Source: Ilyonectria destructans (Eukaryota > Ascomycota > Sordariomycetes > Hypocreales > Nectriaceae). From it: a stretch of 64,000 bases of DNA. Both the position numbers and the translations under genes were made by a program. Below are positions 10,996 to 23,200 of this stretch, piece after piece. The stretch is taken from contig JAHEWK010000001.1 in NCBI GenBank assembly GCA_020740775.1, positions 4,836,001-4,900,000 of the forward strand. The letters run 5' to 3'. Position 1 is the stretch's first letter, and each line of letters opens with the position of its first letter. The notes beneath the pieces were generated by a model, which was not told the DNA's origin, did no database searches, and saw only the letters and a list, made by a program, of their open reading frames with translations.

Positions 10996-13529
10996 ATGTC
11001 AGTCGCAGGGCGTCTCACAGGGCGTCTCGCAGGGCGTCAAGCCGGTGCTCCGCCTCAAGATGCTCCCCAGCAAGCTTTGCCGGGTGTCAAACGCAGAACC
11101 AGTATGGCTTTCCTCCGCATTCAGTCCTTTTCTTGTTCCTCCATGGTTATGGTTGTGGTCGATTTCCCTCAATTAACTCCTTGTTACTCTTGTTGCGTCG
11201 CTTATTATAGCTATTGCACCCATGCTCGTGGCCTCGTTAAACATGTCATTCAATATCTCAACTAACACCTTGTCATCACCACAGATGGTAGAGCCTGCAT
11301 AACCTGCCACCAGCGCAAGGTCCGGTGCGACATTCTTACAAAGGGTCCTCCATGTTCCAACTGTCAGTCTCAAGGAAGCTCGACATGTCACTACTACGAG
11401 AAGAAGAAGTCCAGGTCCACCCTGGCCCGTCATTCTCGCGGTAAGGTTGCCATCCAACCGCGGGGCCAACAGATTGCCACGGCGCCTTCAACTCCGGTAG
11501 AAATGGATCACCCCTGGCCAGATGCCTCCATTCCTCATGTCGCCCATTCAGCTACAGTCCCAGCCGTGGCAACGGCAACGACAGCGGTGTCGAACAGTGG
11601 TGATATCCGCCGGGATCGGTATCAACGCCGTGGCTCCGCATCTGCATCATCGTCCACTCGCGATGGCGATGGTGACGATGAACAGGGCACACGCAACTTG
11701 GCCGACTTTATTGACATACAGGCTGTCAGGGTCACCGAGATCACCGATAATACTCGCATGTACTTCATCGGCACCGAATTCTCCAACCTGAACTATCTGG
11801 TCCGACAACGCTCTCGCCAAGTCAACCCAGACCGGGTCCATTTTGGGAGTCATCATCCTGCTCGAAAGCTGAGCCGCGTACCCGCCGAGGCACTTGAGAT
11901 GCCTGAAAAAGCTCTAGCAGATGAATTAGTTCAGGCCTACTTCACTCATATCAACACCGGGTGGCCCATCGTCGATGAAGAGGACTTCATGACTAAATAC
12001 AACTCCTCTCCCGATCCTCGAGAAACGATACCGCTCCCTCTTCTCCATGCAGTCTTCCTTGTTGGGGCCCACGCTTCTGCCCCACGCCATAGCAATTACA
12101 GGGCTCTCAAGGCGCGCTTCTTCCGCCGGGCCAAGTTAGTACTCGACTCTAGATTGGAGGAGGATCGCAGGTTATACGTCCAGGTTGCCCTCCTTCTGAC
12201 CTGGAGCTGTGACAACCTCGAGGACATCGTTTCGAATTCGTGGTATTGGGTTGGTTTCGCCGCGCGAACGGCTCTAGGTTTGGGAATGCATCGTGATCTG
12301 ACTCACTCTAGAATGGACCCCGTCCCTAGGCGAGAATGGACACGGCTATGGTGGGTACTCTTTCAGTTCGACGTCTTAATTTCGACTGCCAATGGTAAAC
12401 CTCAAGCCATGTAAGTGCAGTTTATGCCCAGCTCTTCATCGAATATGATCCTAACCAAATCAAAAGACGCCTTGATGAGTCGGATGCCCTAGCTCTTCAG
12501 GAGCGTCACTTTGAAGGGGTCCCCCGGACCAACGCTGCCTTCGTCATGGAACACACTCGGTTGTGTGTCATCTTTTCCAAGTCTATGAGAAATGTCCTGG
12601 CGTTACGGTCAACTCCGGCTGAGAAAATCGAAGCAAGAAGACAGGCCGATGAAGCGCTTGCTCAGTTTATAATCCAACTGCCCGAAAGCCTCCGTTTACC
12701 CCAGCCTGAAGCTGATACCTGGCAATCCTTCCTTCATCTCAGCTACAATAACTTCCTCATTCTACTCCATCGGCCGCCTCCTCGGCAGAATCCTCGGCAA
12801 AATCTCGCTGAAGCCGCCAGCGATCTCAACATCTGCGGCGACGCTGTGGTCATCATAACCTCAATATTCGAGTCGCTACGTGCCAAAAGTGCCATGGGTC
12901 ATCTAGCTATTCCGGCCATGTACGCCCTATTCACAGCACTTGTACATGTTAGCAGCGAACTGAACTCGGCCAACCCTCTCATAGCAGCCAAGTCGATGCG
13001 GATGCTCGATTCTCTCCTGCTTTCTCTTCGCGAGCTATCCCAGCATTGGATCTTTGCACATAGTCTCCTACGCCTATTTGAGGAACGAACCATTTGGGAT
13101 AACCATCAGAACCACCATAGTCACAGGTCACAACAGGCTTCGGCCACGGAAGCTAACAACCGTCCAGTCGATGGATCTCATGGAGAGGGTCCTGAATTCT
13201 CTCTACGTCCCAATCCCATAAATATGGCGAGTGGGAACATGTCAAGTATCAACATCTTCAACCCTGTCGAAAGCCCAAACAATATCACATTCACACCATC
13301 GTCCATCGTTTCCGCCCAGGGGTCTATGTATGCCGGTCATGCGAATGGGGGACTCAGCATGAGTCAGGGTGCCGAGACAGGTTCTAGGGATGTATTACAG
13401 GGACCGTCGTATGGCGAAGGCTTTGATGATGGTTTAGACATGTCACCAGATGCCTTAAATACGATGCCCTTCCCGTTGGCACTGGATTTCTTGTTGGCGG
13501 GAATGGGTAATGAGTATGAATGTATGTAA
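10996..13529 (+). CDS. Zn(II)2Cys6 transcription factor with fungal_trans domain
   Basis: Nuclear DNA-binding regulator. Exons are 10996-11101, 11285-12410 and 12467-13529; the product is 764 aa. The binuclear zinc cluster spans C40-X2-C43-X6-C50-X8-C59-X2-C62-X7-C70 and is assembled by splicing the first intron (183 nt), which places RRTN before GRACITCHQRKVRC. A basic stretch follows. The fungal_trans middle homology region runs from about residue 215 (VQAYFTHINTGWPIVDEEDF) to 500 and contains the usual SWYWVGFAARTALGLGMHRD and RREWTRLWWVLF motifs. The C-terminal tail is Asn/Ser/Gly-rich and acidic, a probable activation region. The middle region recalls cutinase/fatty-acid regulators (CTF1/Far-like), but I would not assign an orthologue. 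It is divergent from the MFS exporter and upstream of a fatty alcohol oxidase read on the same strand, suggesting pathway-specific control. Confidence 0.9.
11006..11038 (+). repeat. Three in-frame 12-nt repeats at the N-terminus of the Zn2Cys6 protein
   Basis: The unit CAGGGCGTCTCR occurs three times in tandem with a 12-nt period, starting at 11006, 11018 and 11030. In the chosen frame it gives GRLT-GRLA-GRQA; because 12 is a multiple of three, copy-number change would not shift the frame. It lies just upstream of the zinc cluster. Confidence 0.75.
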
Positions 13530-14764
13530 GGCATGCCTGCCTGTAGGTTATGTTTTCCGGTGCCGGGTGTTATAAGCTTGGGTAGAATAAGCATTCATGG
13601 ATAGTGATGATGGTTCTTGGGCTTTATTTTAATATGTGTTTTCGTGGCTACACCTGTATCCAGGAGGAGCAGACGATGCTTTTCCCTCTAGGGTAGATGC
13701 ATTCTACCCAGATCCCTTGTTACAGTGACAGATACAACAACTCATTTTCTCTGTTTCGCTTTCTTAATTTCTGTTGATTCCATGTAAAACTACTTGGATG
13801 TTCGGTTGACATGAAACAACAGGTACGTAACGGTGGGAAAGAGGGTCCTCGTGTGTGAGATGGGGCGTAAGGCATGAAGTAAACGAGCAAGTGGCATGGC
13901 AGTTCTCATTTAGAAACCTCACCGTGGGCGCATATGTGCATCGGAGGTTTAGCAAGACAATGCGGCGCCTCCTGTGCCAACCAAACGAAGCATTTTCCTG
14001 ATCCCCGCCCGTCAAATCCTTGACAATGAGACACTGTCGTCACACACACACGAGCGTTTTGAAGCGCCACGCCACGCCTCGCAGAGTCCCAGTACGGTAC
14101 CACCAACATTCCCAGATTTCCGACAACAATAGCACACATCATGCGATACTAGGTTCACGGAACCATCAAGAAATGGGCAGGGGTGGAATTAAATAATTAA
14201 CGAGTAATCGCTAAAGTACTATGTAGATTTATAGGGCTGATGGAGCTGGACTACCTATTAACTTAATTGAGTTGCCGAGGGTGCTAAAATAGGATCAGAA
14301 GTGACCCCCACGGGGCCCGTGGGTCGGAGCTTCGATACCACCACATTCCCTATCTGTCAAAGATATAGCACTAATTGTCTTGTGTTTTGTGCTTTAATAT
14401 TTAATACCAACTATGGGATTCTGCGTTAGTACACATCTGCCTCACAAGAGAGAGCGAACTCTCCTCTATTGCTCCTTTTTCCAAATCCACACGCTCTCAC
14501 ACCACACCAACCCAAAAAGAGCTGTCGGCCCCTGCTAGTGCCACAGACCTCACCTGGGCAGGCGCTTCCCAAGCAAACATTCCACGGACAAGACGTCAGT
14601 CTTTATCTTTCAATGATTCCCGACAAGGCGGAGTCCGCATCGGTTCGACTTCTTGTATAATATCACAAGGTACAGTCTTCGCTACAGCCGGCGGAAGAGT
14701 AACCGTGACGGATGAGTGTTGTTCCAGTTCCATCAAATCGCTTTCTCCGTCTTCCATCGCCATC
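13530..14764. other. Intergenic region between the regulator and the fatty alcohol oxidase
   Basis: No supported gene. It contains the 3' end of the regulator gene and the promoter of the oxidase. About 14180-14420 is AT-rich with TTAATTAA-like strings, followed by a pyrimidine-rich leader from 14460. A GC-rich inverted repeat lies at 14303-14325. Confidence 0.6.
14303..14325. repeat. GC-rich inverted repeat (near-palindrome)
   Basis: The arms GACCCCCACGGG and CCCGTGGGTC are almost perfectly complementary around a central GC, giving a near-palindromic site about 440 nt upstream of the fatty alcohol oxidase start. It could be a dimer-type regulator site; it is not a known terminator form in fungi. 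Confidence 0.5.
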
Positions 14765-17220
14765 ATGGCATCTCAGGCTCCCGTGGCCACGGTCCTGCCA
14801 GACGCTCCGCCCGACGACTTCTTGAATCCAACTCAATGGCGCGTCGTTTATGCTCTCCTCGACGGTGCCCTCCCCTCCATCGCCCCCAAGACCGCCCTCA
14901 AAGACGAAGATGGTCAGATCATCCTCCCCGACGATGAGCTGGATCGCGTGCTCGAGGACGCACTCGCGTCGCTCGCCGGCCCTGCCACTAAGCGGAACCT
15001 CCTGGAATTCCTCGAGGAACGTCCATCAGACGACGCTCGCTTCCGGGAGAACGTCCTGAGAACGCTGAGCCTCACTCCTCCAGACCAACAGCGCAAGCTG
15101 GCCGGGTTCCTGAGCCTGATGGCGTGAGTCTGGTTTCCGCCCATGAGCCCAATCACATCAGAAAAGCTGATTGGACATCGCAGCACTCGGCCGGGAAGTC
15201 TTCTCCTCACCGGCTACTGGCAACCCGTCTATAACCAGAGCACCCAGGTTCGGGAAGCCATCTTGAAGTCGTGGTTCGCCTCTAGAACAGTCCGTATCAG
15301 GACCCTTGCCAAGACATTTACAACATTGGCCCTCAAGACAACGGCTCACACCAACAAGATCCTTCACGAGCTATCGGGGTATAGTGACACGCCCCAGGAC
15401 TGGAAGCCTGGCCAAGGCTTCGATTTCAAGTTTATCCAGTTCGAATCCGATCAAAACGACCAAGTCCTCGAGACCGACGTCGTCATCGTCGGTTCCGGCT
15501 GCGGTGGAGGCGTGAGTGCCAAAAACCTCGCCGAGGCGGGCCACAGGGTCCTCGTAGTAGACAAGGCGTACCATTTCCCTCCCACCCAACTCCCTATGAC
15601 ACAGGATGCCGGATGCAACTACCTCTACGACAACAACGGCTTTTACATTACTGAAGATAGCGGATGTAACGTATCCGCCGGTAGCGCCTGGGGCGGCGGA
15701 GGTACTGTCAACTGGAGCGTGTGTCTACGACTGCAGGACTCTGTGCGAAAGGAATGGGCCGACACTGGCCTCCCATTCTTCGCATCACCAGAGTTTGATG
15801 AGTGTACCGACCGCGTATGGGAGGTGCAAGGAGCAGGGACAGATCAGATCCGCCACAACCACCGCAACCAGGTTTTACTTAACGGCAGCAAGAAGCTCGG
15901 CTGGGCAGCTCGCGAAACTCCCCTGAATACGGCGGGCAAGGAACATTACTGTGGCCACTGCCATCTAGGATGCGGTTCGGCAGAGAAACGAGGTCCGGCA
16001 CAAAGCTGGCTCCCGGATGCCGCGCAGGCGGGAGCTCAGTTCATAGAAGGCCTCAATGTCGAAAAGATATTGTTCGAGGAAGATGGGCAGACGGCTATCG
16101 GGATCGAGGGCGCGTGGACGTCGAGGGATGCGGCAGGGAGCGTGAGCGGGCCGGATAGCGAGAGAGTGAAGAGGCGGGTAATCATCAGGGCCAAGAAGGT
16201 CATCATGGCCGCCGGCACGCTCTGGAGTCCGATGGTCTTGATGAAGAGTGGAATCAATGTGAGTTGTGAAAGCATTGGGCCCTGGAGTTATAGTTGTGGA
16301 ACTGACCGATTCGCTAGAACCAACATCTCGGGTCAAACTTGCATCTCCATCCTTGCAACATTGTCACAGCCGTATACAAAGAAGAGACACGACCGTGGGA
16401 AGGAGGAATCATCACCAGCGTCTGCTCGGAGTTTGAAAACCTCGATGGGGTCGGCCATGGCGTCAAGTTGGAGACGACATGTATGGTGGTAAGGAGCGGT
16501 CTATATCCCGAGACCTTGCCGCATCAAAGCTGACCTGGCATACATTAGCCCTATGCGGTTTTCTCCACGCTTCCTTGGAGAAGTGGACTCGACGCAAAGT
16601 TGGAGATGATCAAGTATCGCCACACCGACGGTTGGGTTTCCATCACCCGGGATCGCGACACCGGCAAGGTGTTCCCGGACCCGACAACAGGCCGGCCCCG
16701 GATCGAATACACTCCCTCCGACTACGACCGGGCCCACACTCTACAGGGCGTCCAGTCTCTCTCCAAACTCTGCTATGTCACGGGGGCGACAGAGATTCGC
16801 CCCTTGCTGACGGGCCTCGAACCTTTTATCCGGTCCGTGGCGCCGTCATCCGAGAATACCCTCGAGGCGGGCGGCCCAGTCCCCGACCCAGAGACCAACG
16901 ACCCGGCCTTTGCCGTTTGGCTGGCGCGAGTCCGCGAGGTTGGCAACAAGCCGCCTGCAACGATGTGGTCGTCGGCCCACCAGATGGGTACCTGTCGCAT
17001 GAGTGTGAGCCCAGACGAGGGAGTGGTGGACGAGAAGGGCCGGGTCTGGGGCACTCACAACCTCTACGTTGCCGACGGTAGCGTGTTCCCCAGCGCCAGT
17101 GGAGTGAACCCTATGGTTACCATCATGGCCATTGCGGATTGGATATCTCGAGGTGTGGATGCCGATCTGAAGGCGCAAGGAGGCTGGCTGAACTTTGCTA
17201 TCTGCAAACGCAGTGGATAG
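14765..17220 (+). CDS. Long-chain fatty alcohol oxidase (GMC oxidoreductase family)
   Basis: FAD enzyme that oxidises long-chain primary alcohols to aldehydes with O2, releasing H2O2, in omega-oxidation or alkane/wax use, usually membrane- or peroxisome-associated. Exons are 14765-15123, 15184-16258, 16318-16488 and 16549-17220; the product is 758 aa, typical for the family. The FAD dinucleotide fold is DVVIVGSGCGGG (about 218-229). The family N-terminal block TRPGSLLLTGYWQPV sits at the first splice junction. The GMC C-terminal domain keeps SSAHQMGTCRMS with candidate catalytic H679 and SGVNPMVTIMAIADW with N722. An ATG at 14705 could add 20 residues; the start at 14765 gives MASQAPVATVLPDAPPDDF, which fits homologues. 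It reads in the same direction as the Zn2Cys6 gene 1.2 kb upstream. A catalase that could remove its peroxide lies 11 kb away, but a link is only speculative. Confidence 0.93.
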
Positions 17221-20200
17221 GGGGAGGGGAGTCACAAGTCCCCTGGTGTGTGTACATGATCCTTGGAGCTATTTGATCAATTGGATATCGCAATGAGCAA
17301 AGACACACCCTTTACGCGAATGCAGACAGATAATTGATGAATGCCTATGACGCGTGAGCCTCTCTCGCGCCGTATTCGGCATCGCAGTGACGCGCGATGC
17401 AGCCATGGCCGCACTCGCAACTCCCCCTCCCCCTCACGCAAACAGGGCCGGAAGGATGCAGCTCCGGGGCCTTTTCCAGTCCGACAACAGCGGCAACTTA
17501 TTCTCACTGGGATGTTCGGTAGAGGCCCTGCGAGATCGTCAGGTGGCCACGGCCAAGGGAAGGGTGGTCAGTCATGCGCATCGTTGCAGCGAGCGCATAG
17601 CGAAACCCATCAGCCACGAAGCGAGAGCGGCGAGAAAGCCAAGGCCGCGAGCCGAAGGAGTGCCGGCCCCCTGCATCTACGTCAGCGAATCTGGGATGCT
17701 CGGCCGGGCCAGGACGACCAAAATAAGAAGAAGCGGCTTTCATGTGGCGAGCTGGGTTCGCAAAGCGTTAGCAGAGACCCAGGGGAACGGTAGCTGGTGC
17801 CACGTTGGAGGATCCGGCCAGGTTTGTGGCTCGTGGATCTGGATCGACAACTTATCGCCGGTTGCGAGGCTCGAAAAGCGGTGGTTGATTGACCGATTAA
17901 CGCGGGTTACTAATTAGCGTAGGCCTCCCGTCCCGCAGAGCCGGGTACAGTATGGGGTGGCGCCACAAGCACCGCCACGGCCACGGCGGAGGACCCGGGA
18001 ACCGCATACCGCATAATGCAGCCCACCGCCTGCAGTCTGCAGTCTGCTGCAGTCAGGCAAACGGAAGGGTGGTTGGAGTGTTGTTTTTTTGGGGTGGACC
18101 GAGCATCAGCGGCCGCATTAGTTTGACGGGGAATTTCAGCTGTTCATGGGGGAGAGTGATGATGCAGGCGGGCCAGGGCTTGTCTGAGGGTTGAGTCACA
18201 TGCCTCGGTGAGCGCTGCAGCAGACGTCAGAGGCGGAAGCAGGTCGGCGGGAGAGGCCACGAGTGCCGAGACAAGGGCAATAGCAGGCTTGATATGACAA
18301 TGGCCACTTATCTATAGGTTGGAAATGTTATTGATTCTAGTCATATGATTCCTGCTGCCTATCTACAGTATGCACTTGCTATAGGGTGAGGCGGCGAGTT
18401 GTTTGTAACTCTCGCCACAATAGATCCTAGCAGAGTTCGGATAGATCGTATCCCGTGTTTAAGCTCCGTCCCTAGGAAACATCGTTCACCCATGCATGAA
18501 GATGTTTTTAGAATGGACTGCGTAGCCTGTTGTGTGTTTCGGCAGCACAAATTTACATTATCGGTGTCACAATTGGTGACCACAGGTTGTCCTGGACCTA
18601 GGGCCCCCCGTAGGGCTTGACTGACTACCTACCTACCTTATGGCTGTGGATTATAGGCACCGTTGAACCTATTTGGGTCACTTTCAACACCGCCTCTCCA
18701 CCACACCGAACGCCGCATTGCATTATTCAACAGCTATGCTAGTTCAAAGATGCGAGATGCGGACCGGGAATCGGATTTCTGAGTCAGTGTACGGCAAGGG
18801 ATGATGCAAGATAAGACCCAGCAGTGTGGGAACCTCGTCCTTGCGTGCGCCACATACTTGGGTACCCACAGGATGAGGTCAGCCACAGCCTAACCCTTGA
18901 AAGTTGAGCCCACCGACGGGCAAGGCCGTGGACAGCCAGTCTGCCTTTTCGGTGTCTCCAGTCTGCCCTGCCAGCGCGCCGCGAGTTTCCCAGTTTTCCC
19001 ACTGACGCGGCGGGCGATCGTGGGGCCCGCTTCGCTCCGTCTTCGGGTGCCGCGCCGACCCGCATCAGGCGGAAAAGAGTTTGAGGCCGAACAACCACTT
19101 CCGGTGCTATTTTTCTTATTGTGGGTTATTTTTGGATTTCTCGATTCCCAAATGTGTTTTGAAGATTCCACCTGGAGTTTGGACATTGGCATGCAGGAGC
19201 CTGCCGCATGCATGCAGAGACGTTTGCCTGGCAGCAGCTGCTAGGGGGTGCATTGCGGAGGATGGTCACAGGCCTGGCCACTGAAGCAGCGACGGGGGCT
19301 GGGATGCAGAAGGGCGTGTAGCAGATTGTACGGAAGGGAATTCCAATACCGTCAACTGGATGGCAAAAAAGCTAGGGCCATTTCCCTGGGCCGCGTGACC
19401 CAGTGTAGAACGGAGATGATGGGGACGGGATGCGGATGTTGTAAGATTTGCTAGCAGTGGCAGCTTCACTGGAATCCGTCCCGCGGGGCAAATGCAGGAG
19501 ACAGTCACAGTCACTCCGGGGAACTGGCGCCTCCAACCATCTCGTGTGGCCATTGCACCTTCGCTATCGCATCAACGTCACTCGTTGGGGCCGTTGGGGG
19601 CTTACCCCGGATGCTGCGCGCGCAAAGCTCACCTGGCGACCCCGTGTCTGAGGAAATGCGAATCCCGTGACCGCGCGACGACGTCATGCCAGCATTTTCG
19701 CCGACGCGGGCGGCGCAGCGGGGGCCATTCCCAAATGTTGTCATTTCGGAGCCAGTGAGGGCGGCAAGGCGAGAGACATTGTGAAACCTGGGGTTGCAGG
19801 TCACGGGCACAAACAAGTTGGCGGCCATGTGACATTGGTCCGATATGCAGATTGAGACGGAGATGGACATGCGGTTCAATTGGAACGTCGTTGCGGCTGT
19901 GCGAAGATCGATGGGGACGGCCACCGGTGAGGGGGGGGGCGGCAGGGCAGGTGTAGGTGCAGACGGAGGTACCGTACCTGCCTTACGTTGCCCACCCGCA
20001 CATCTGGTGCAGTGCCGCACGCAGACGCATGCTGTTTACGGTGGCAGGTGAGGGATACGGAGCCGAGCAGATCAGGGCAAAAGCGGAGGCACAGAGTTGA
20101 GGAAGAGAGACAGATCGGAGAAGGAGGCGCGGTTACTGGCGGACCGGCCGACTGCTGGGGGCCAAAAATAACCTGAACTACCTTTTTCGGACAGCCCTTA

Positions 20201-23200
20201 GCCACACCCACACGGCCACAAGTTTGGAGGGAGGTGCCACTCCCCTGGTCCTTCAACCCTAGTCGGACGCCTGCCATCGGACGCCGGCCAGGCGATCCTG
20301 CCACGCCGGGCGTCGGCCTAGCTCCCTCTTTGTGGACCCTGCGCCTGGGACTACCTGGTTTTTCAACGTTGCACCTTTCAACCAGTACAACCGCTCTGCA
20401 ACGACCCGAGTATCGGTACTTGCGGCACGGGCTCTTTTGTCTTTGGGTTGTGGGTACGACGCACGTGCATCTGCATTCCTCTGTTTCTCTTGTCACCTTG
20501 ACGCCGCGACGGCGCCAGTAAGCCAAGCGACCGAGCATCGGTGGTGGATCGCAGTCTACTTGGTCCGAAGTGCGTGAACAACCAGGGAGGAAGACAATCG
20601 AGCCATTGACGACGCCAACCTTGTCCACGCGTCTTGGAACAAGACACGAGAAGCCAAAGAACGCAAGCCTCGCAATGTCCATGTCTCGGGGCCGCTGATA
20701 TTACCTGTCGTCTTCAGGAGCTCCATTGGCCACCGAGCCATGCAACGGCAGATGGAGACCATCTTGCGACACATTCGAAAGTGCCATTTTTGCCCCCTTA
20801 GCCCCAGCCCAAGGGCCCGACAGGAGGGCCGCCGGCGGGTCGCAATTCCCAGAGGGGAAACCGGACAACAAGGATAGGCGTAGTGTCGTCAAAAGACTGC
20901 CGACTTTGTTATAGGCCGAGCCCTGAAGACCCGGCGACCAGGTGGTACGGAGGAAAATGACTCCCCTGGAGCGCCTCCTGATTCCTCAAGGGGCCCGGTC
21001 TCGTCCTAGTTACCAGGTCTTGTCAAGTCGCTCATATTCCACTTTGAGCTTGGTTCCTTGATGGCTCCTCCTCTGATCAGTGATGCCTTTGAAGACTGCC
21101 TTCTCAGAGCCGCCATTGGTCTATCGGCCGCGATTTTCGGCCAATCAGAGTCATTGGCACCGCTCTGTCTAGTGTTCCCCACCTGGGACCGCTCTCGGCT
21201 CTTGAGGCAACCTCCAATCAGCTGCTGTAAGTGCCCTTTTGACAGAGACGCCTCAGCTCACCATCCGACACTAGCATGGATGGCTCACCTCGTATGAAAG
21301 GTCAACGACGGGCTGTCGTTGCTTTCCAACCTCTGGGTTTATCCGTCGCTCTGGTCGGCCCCCCCTCCTTCTCTGGATGCCTGTCCCTGACTCCCTACTG
21401 CCCGTGGTTCGCCTTTGTTTGGCGATTCATCGGGCCATTCCCGCGGTTTGAGAGAGTCAGGGAGCGGCACGAGTCTCGGAGCCAACCACCTCGCGAGACT
21501 GGCTTGTCTCCCAGGCACTGCCAGACGGGAACGACGGATATGATATGGATCCCGGGCCGTTATGAAAGGGAATGCCCGACCCGAACGGTTGCTTAATGCC
21601 AAAACGAGGGGACGATCCCGGACGGGAGGAGATCAGGGGTTATCGTGGACATGGAGACTGGACTCCCTGGAACTCACCCCGATGGATCTCAGTACCCGCC
21701 GGACCTAACACCAGACTCACGGAGAGCAGGGTTTCACGCCGTCTCCCACGGAGAGTGCGGCCATGATCCGCTCATCTGGGGGCTAACCCGAACCCGACTG
21801 CGGACGCAGCTGTTTCAAAGTCGGGGCCATAATGTGCCTGTTGCTCCTGGTAGCGTTGGATGCTATCTGTATGCGTATGCAGGTCATCCCATCGCACCCT
21901 CTCGATAATGCGCTCTGGCGCATATCATTGACAGGTCGAAGATGCACCTCTGATGAACGTCATCTCGCCAGGTTGACCATCATCTCGCGGGCCTGGGGTT
22001 CAGCTCGCCCGCCCGACGCCGAGCGAAGAAGGGGGGAGATGGGGCATTGACAGGCAATCTCAGGAGCTTGATGAAGGCGTCGCCGAGTCGTGCTGGGACG
22101 GCGTGTACCAAAGTACTGGATCCCTTCCCCCGCGAATGGGCAGTGGCCTCTGTCTCTCGTGCAAACAAGATGGCTGCAGGATCCGACCTGAAGCTTACTG
22201 GGTTCTGCAGCTTGCATAAGCGGCGCAACCCTCTCGAGCTTAGACTGGCTTCAGATGGCTTTTGCAGTCCTTGGCTTTTGCAGTCCTCGTGGTCTCTAGG
22301 GTCTCGGGTCGCTTTCCTTCTCTCCGCGGACGATACGGGGTAGGAGTGCCAGAGCAGCCCGTGCTCATCAGTAGAAACTGTATGAGACGACGTGTCAGCA
22401 ACTGGCCGAGGAGGTCGCAGGATAAGGCGAGGGAACAGACCACGCCCATGGCGAGACGCAGGCGGCCGAACTCAGGCGGCCCCTAGGACTGTTGGGGATG
22501 CGGAAATATTGGTGATGAGGGGGGGACGGGGGCAAGCTGGCTGCATGATAGATATCACATTTCACACTCGACCAGGTATAACTACGGAAAACGGACATGT
22601 AGAGAGAGCCGTGGATGGAAGTAAAGTTTACGTGGAGATGATGATAGTCCTTTGAGACGGTCAAATAAGTCGACAAGTTGTTGACGACAAGATGAAGGGA
22701 CTGGGGTCATGGCAGGGTATCCGAGGAAGCGCCCGCGCCTGTTTCGTTTCTTGTTTCCGCCTAGACATGACAGCGGCTAGGCCCTGTGTGGCTGAAGCCG
22801 GAGATGGGGGACGGGAGATGGAGTGAGCAGAGATGGAGTGGTGGAGTGATGGAGTGAGATGGAGTGATGAGAAACAGACGTGCACACACAAGCACACACA
22901 AGCACACACAAGGATAGGGAGTGTCTACGCAAAGGGGACCGAGGGTGGGACCAACCAACCCTGTTTGTGAATTCCCGACGAGGATAAACCTTTCTCTTTC
23001 GTGTTTCTGGCATCCAAGTTAAGTTACGGAGTATCTGTCCCCTTTGTGGCTCTCGGGTCTCGGAATGCGTAAAGCAGGTGAAGTGAGAGGAGGGAAACAA
23101 AACGTTTGCGCCGATGTGTGTACGCAGGGCCACCCTCGTCTAAGGTACCGGTACATGGAAAGCTTGGAGCATGGGGGGGAGTGCACGGAGGTTCCAGGGG

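Noticed and set aside
19876..20682. 268-codon minus-strand frame in the 7-kb gene-free region
   Set aside because: Cys/Arg/Pro/Gly-rich, with overlapping frames of similar length on both strands and no domain or codon preference. It looks like chance in GC-rich DNA.
22872..22915. Short CACACAAG direct repeats considered as a CRISPR-like array
   Set aside because: Units are 10 nt with no spacers, in a eukaryotic nuclear genome; it is a simple microsatellite.
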